Source of the DNA: Plasmodium relictum | Taxonomy: Eukaryota > Apicomplexa > Aconoidasida > Haemosporida > Plasmodiidae | DNA length: 64,000 nucleotides | Assembly: GCF_900005765.1 (NCBI RefSeq) | Contig: NC_041691.1 | Span: forward strand, 1,426,001-1,490,000 | Direction of reading: 5' to 3' | Part shown: piece after piece, positions 61,617-64,000 of the stretch | Layout: every line of letters starts with the position of its first letter | Numbering within the stretch: position 1 is the stretch's first letter | Notes under the pieces: generated by a model | The model's input: the letters and a program-made list of their open reading frames with translations, nothing else | Database searches by the model: none | What the model was told of the DNA's origin: nothing | Program-made: the position numbers and the translations under genes

Positions 61617-64000
61617 TTAATATTTTTTTTGTTCATTATAATTTTTATAAAAATTTATAAGTTTATCACTTGTTTGAGGCTTAATTTTTTTTAACACCTT
61701 TATAAAATGTTCTTTGCTTAAACCAACAAAATCAATGTTTACAAAAGATTCTTTCTTTTCTTGATTTTCATTTTTATATTTTTTCAAAGTTTCTCTTAAT
61801 GCACATATTGATGCTTCTCTACAAATATTTACTATTTCTGCTCCACTATATTTTTTTGTGTTTTTAGCTAGAAAATGACACAATTCTATAAAATTATTAT
61901 CGTTATTATTATTATTTTTTTTTTTTTTTTTTTTACTTTCCTTCTTTACTATTCTTTCTTCATTGCTTTTATTTAAATTGTGAGCAACAGTGTTTCCATA
62001 ACTTTTCAAAGTATTCATATTTTTGCTATAATAATCATCATTTAATATTTCTTTATTTTTTAAATAAGCATTATCGAACTCCTTATTAATATCAAAATAG
62101 TGCTTTTCATTATTCATTTCATTATTTTCATTTATTTTTTCTGTTTCTGTTTTTTCAGAATTATAATTTAAATTATTATCAATTATATCAGCTTGTTTTT
62201 TTATTTTACTAGTATTATCATAATATTCAACGATTTCTTCTTTTTCATCTTTAATGTTAGACTCAGTGTTCGAATTTTTGTTATTGCTATTATTTCTACA
62301 TGAATTATTATCAGAGCAATCCCCTTTTTTTTGATTAATCATATTATTAATTTTGTAAAATTTTAATGTCTTTTTTAAAATGGAAAACCTTGAAGAATAA
62401 TTTGGTAGAGGAACATATATAATTCTATCAAATCTTCCAGGTCTTAATAATGCAGAATCAATAAGATCAGGCCTATTAGTAGCAGCTAAAATAATAACAT
62501 CAATTCTATTGCAAATACCGTCAATTTCATTTAACAATTGACATAAAACTCTGTTAGAAACAAAATTTTGATTTATATTTCTGTTCATAGCAATAGAATC
62601 AATTTCATCAAAAAAAATGACGCAAGGATTATTTTCCCGTGCTTTCTTAAAAATATTTCTAATAGTCTTTTCTGATTCTCCTACATACTTAGAAAATATT
62701 TCTGGTCCTTTAACACTTATAAAATTCATATTAATTTCACTAGCAATTGCCTTAGCAAATAAAGTTTTAGAACATCCTGGGGGCCCATATAACAATATAC
62801 CTTTGGGACTAAGTATATTATATTTTTCATAAATTTGTTCATATTTTTTTGGATATATTAAACACTCTTTAATACATCTTTTAACAAATTTATATCCACC
62901 TATATCTTTAATTCGAGTCTTAGGAATATCAACATATAATTCTTTCATTCCTGAGGGTTTTACATATTTTAACCCTTTTATTAAATGCTTATATCTTAAT
63001 AAATATTTTTTTTCATTAGATAATTTTGTAGGACAAAAATCAGAATTTTGTATACTCCATTTTTCATGTGTATTTCCTTCTTTTTGATTAATATCAATGT
63101 TAGCAACTCTATTTTCATAGTTACTTTTTTCTGTAAACTTATCTGTTATTGAGTTATTTTCTTGTTTATGTCCATTATTTTCTGTGATATATACTTTTTT
63201 TCCTTTATCTTCGTCTCTTTGAGATTTTTGTATAGATTTTTTAAATATTTTATGAGATATTACATTATTTTCTTTTAAATTTATATACATTGATATATTT
63301 ATTAAAGCATTAATATCTGAGCAAGTAAAAGATTGGCATAGATCTGCAACTTCTTTTATTTTTTTTAAACTGATATTATGATTAATTTTGCTTAACTTAT
63401 TTTTAAATATAGAAATCCTGTCTTTTAAATTAGGAATATTTATTTCAATATCTTTATCAAATCTTCCACTTCTTCTTAAGGCCAAATCAATTAAGTTAAT
63501 ATAATTTGTTGCTCCTATTAAAATAGTATAGGTGTGTTTTTTTATACCATCCATGTTATTAAGTAATGTAGAAGTATATAAGTTTATATTACAATTTTCT
63601 CTTTTTTCACATAATATTTCTATTTCGTCAATAAAAACAATAGAACATTTTTTTTCTTCTTTGTATCTTTTATGACACCTTAAAAATAACTCATTTATTT
63701 TTTCTCCGTTATTATTGTTATCAATTAAATCAGTACTTTTTAAGATTTCCATTTCCGGTAAAATTATGTTATCATCATAATCTATTTCATATATTTCTTT
63801 TTCTCCATCTAATGATTTTGTTTGGTTTTTTACATTCATTTCATTTTTGGAGTTCATAAGAAAATTTATTTTACTTTTTAGTTTTACATCATTTATTTTT
63901 TTTTTTAATAATAATAATTCTTCTTTTATTGCTAGAGCAATATATGTTTTCCCACAACCAGGTGGGCCATGCAGTAATATTCCTCTATTGATATCAATAT
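61617..64000 (-). CDS. AFG2: AFG2/Drg1 (SPATA5)-type double AAA ATPase, 5' partial
   Basis: The frame is open to the window edge, so the N-terminus lies beyond 64000; 793 residues are visible. D1 begins with Walker A GPPGCGKT (63968-63945), then Walker B IVFIDEIE, sensor GATNY and RRSGRFD. D2 has Walker A GPPGCSKT (62786-62763), GPEIFSKYVGESEKTIRNIF, Walker B VIFFDEID, AATNRPD and LRPGRFDR. Ser in place of Gly before the D2 Walker Lys is characteristic of AFG2/SPATA5 rather than Cdc48. AFG2 (Drg1) in yeast strips Rlp24 from pre-60S particles in the cytosol. An Asn/Lys-rich insertion of about 125 residues splits D2 before its helical lid (KYSGAEIVNICREASICALR). A Cdc48-like or NVL identity remains possible without the N-terminal domain. 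Confidence 0.8.
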   Translation of the reverse strand, partial: IDINRGILLHGPPGCGKTYIALAIKEELLLLKKKINDVKLKSKINFLMNSKNEMNVKNQTKSLDGEKEIYEIDYDDNIILPEMEILKSTDLIDNNNNGEKINELFLRCHKRYKEEKKCSIVFIDEIEILCEKRENCNINLYTSTLLNNMDGIKKHTYTILIGATNYINLIDLALRRSGRFDKDIEINIPNLKDRISIFKNKLSKINHNISLKKIKEVADLCQSFTCSDINALINISMYINLKENNVISHKIFKKSIQKSQRDEDKGKKVYITENNGHKQENNSITDKFTEKSNYENRVANIDINQKEGNTHEKWSIQNSDFCPTKLSNEKKYLLRYKHLIKGLKYVKPSGMKELYVDIPKTRIKDIGGYKFVKRCIKECLIYPKKYEQIYEKYNILSPKGILLYGPPGCSKTLFAKAIASEINMNFISVKGPEIFSKYVGESEKTIRNIFKKARENNPCVIFFDEIDSIAMNRNINQNFVSNRVLCQLLNEIDGICNRIDVIILAATNRPDLIDSALLRPGRFDRIIYVPLPNYSSRFSILKKTLKFYKINNMINQKKGDCSDNNSCRNNSNNKNSNTESNIKDEKEEIVEYYDNTSKIKKQADIIDNNLNYNSEKTETEKINENNEMNNEKHYFDINKEFDNAYLKNKEILNDDYYSKNMNTLKSYGNTVAHNLNKSNEERIVKKESKKKKKKNNNNNDNNFIELCHFLAKNTKKYSGAEIVNICREASICALRETLKKYKNENQEKKESFVNIDFVGLSKEHFIKVLKKIKPQTSDKLINFYKNYNEQKKY

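Overview
The window is nuclear DNA of a malaria parasite (Plasmodium). The base composition is extremely A+T rich, with long (TA)n, poly(A) and poly(T) tracts. Genes are split by short T-rich introns, proteins carry Asn/Lys-rich insertions, and two genes encode apicoplast proteins. The gene order (ABC1/beta-lactamase protein, PP1, ribosomal protein L10, DPH1, SufC, S9, NMT, AAA ATPase) agrees with what I remember of part of P. falciparum chromosome 14, read in reverse. The proteins are not identical to P. falciparum. An avian species is possible, but I cannot prove it from sequence alone. A 300-base N run (5568-5867) marks an assembly gap.

Layout: 1-3325 (+) is the C-terminal part of a large protein with a beta-lactamase-like fold. 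4799-8939 (-) is protein phosphatase 1 in five exons; one intron is 2.6 kb and holds the gap and two microsatellites. 12671-13330 (-) is ribosomal protein L10. 16462-17256 (+) is an unknown coiled-coil protein. 18406-20220 (-) is an RBBP6/Mpe1-type protein (DWNN, zinc knuckle, RING). 23152-24953 (+) is the proteasomal ubiquitin receptor RPN13 in eleven small exons. 25095-26666 (-) is a membrane J-protein. 28009-29415 (-) is DPH1. 30590-35393 (+) is an unknown 12-exon gene. 35633-38625 (-) is an unknown gene that appears as separate reading frames because of an intron and a poly(A) frameshift. 39630-40721 (+) is SufC and 41782-43455 (+) is apicoplast ribosomal protein S9. 44303-44887 (+) is a tiny two-exon membrane-protein gene. 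46716-54531 holds three related Myb/SANT-like genes. 56109-57679 (-) is an E2 of the UBE2W class with an N-terminal PUB domain. 59573-61190 (+) is N-myristoyltransferase. 61617 to beyond the window end (-) is an AFG2/Drg1-type double AAA ATPase.

The main new observation is the three-gene cluster at 46.7-54.5 kb. Two members, on opposite strands, share a four-exon layout with nearly identical 5' exon sizes (38/68/94 and 38/65/94 nt) and the same intron phases (2, 1, 2). The third is intronless. All three carry an N-terminal domain with Trp at residue 39-40 and an aromatic at residue 60, reminiscent of the Rap1-type Myb domain, followed by an SNIS-type motif. The first three exons of the minus-strand member are too short for simple reading-frame detection and were found by splice-phase matching. 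Other points are the PUB-UBE2W fusion, the tiny membrane-protein gene, a probable GC-AG intron, a phase break in RPN13, a hairpin with a T tract between convergent genes, and a 21-base sequence repeated 33 kb apart.

Functional themes are ubiquitin/proteasome/AAA (RBBP6-like, RPN13, PUB-UBE2W, AFG2), translation and modification (L10, DPH1, NMT) and the apicoplast (SufC, S9). Exon boundaries were assigned by eye from GT/AG sites, reading phase and family similarity. They are hypotheses for RNA data to confirm.
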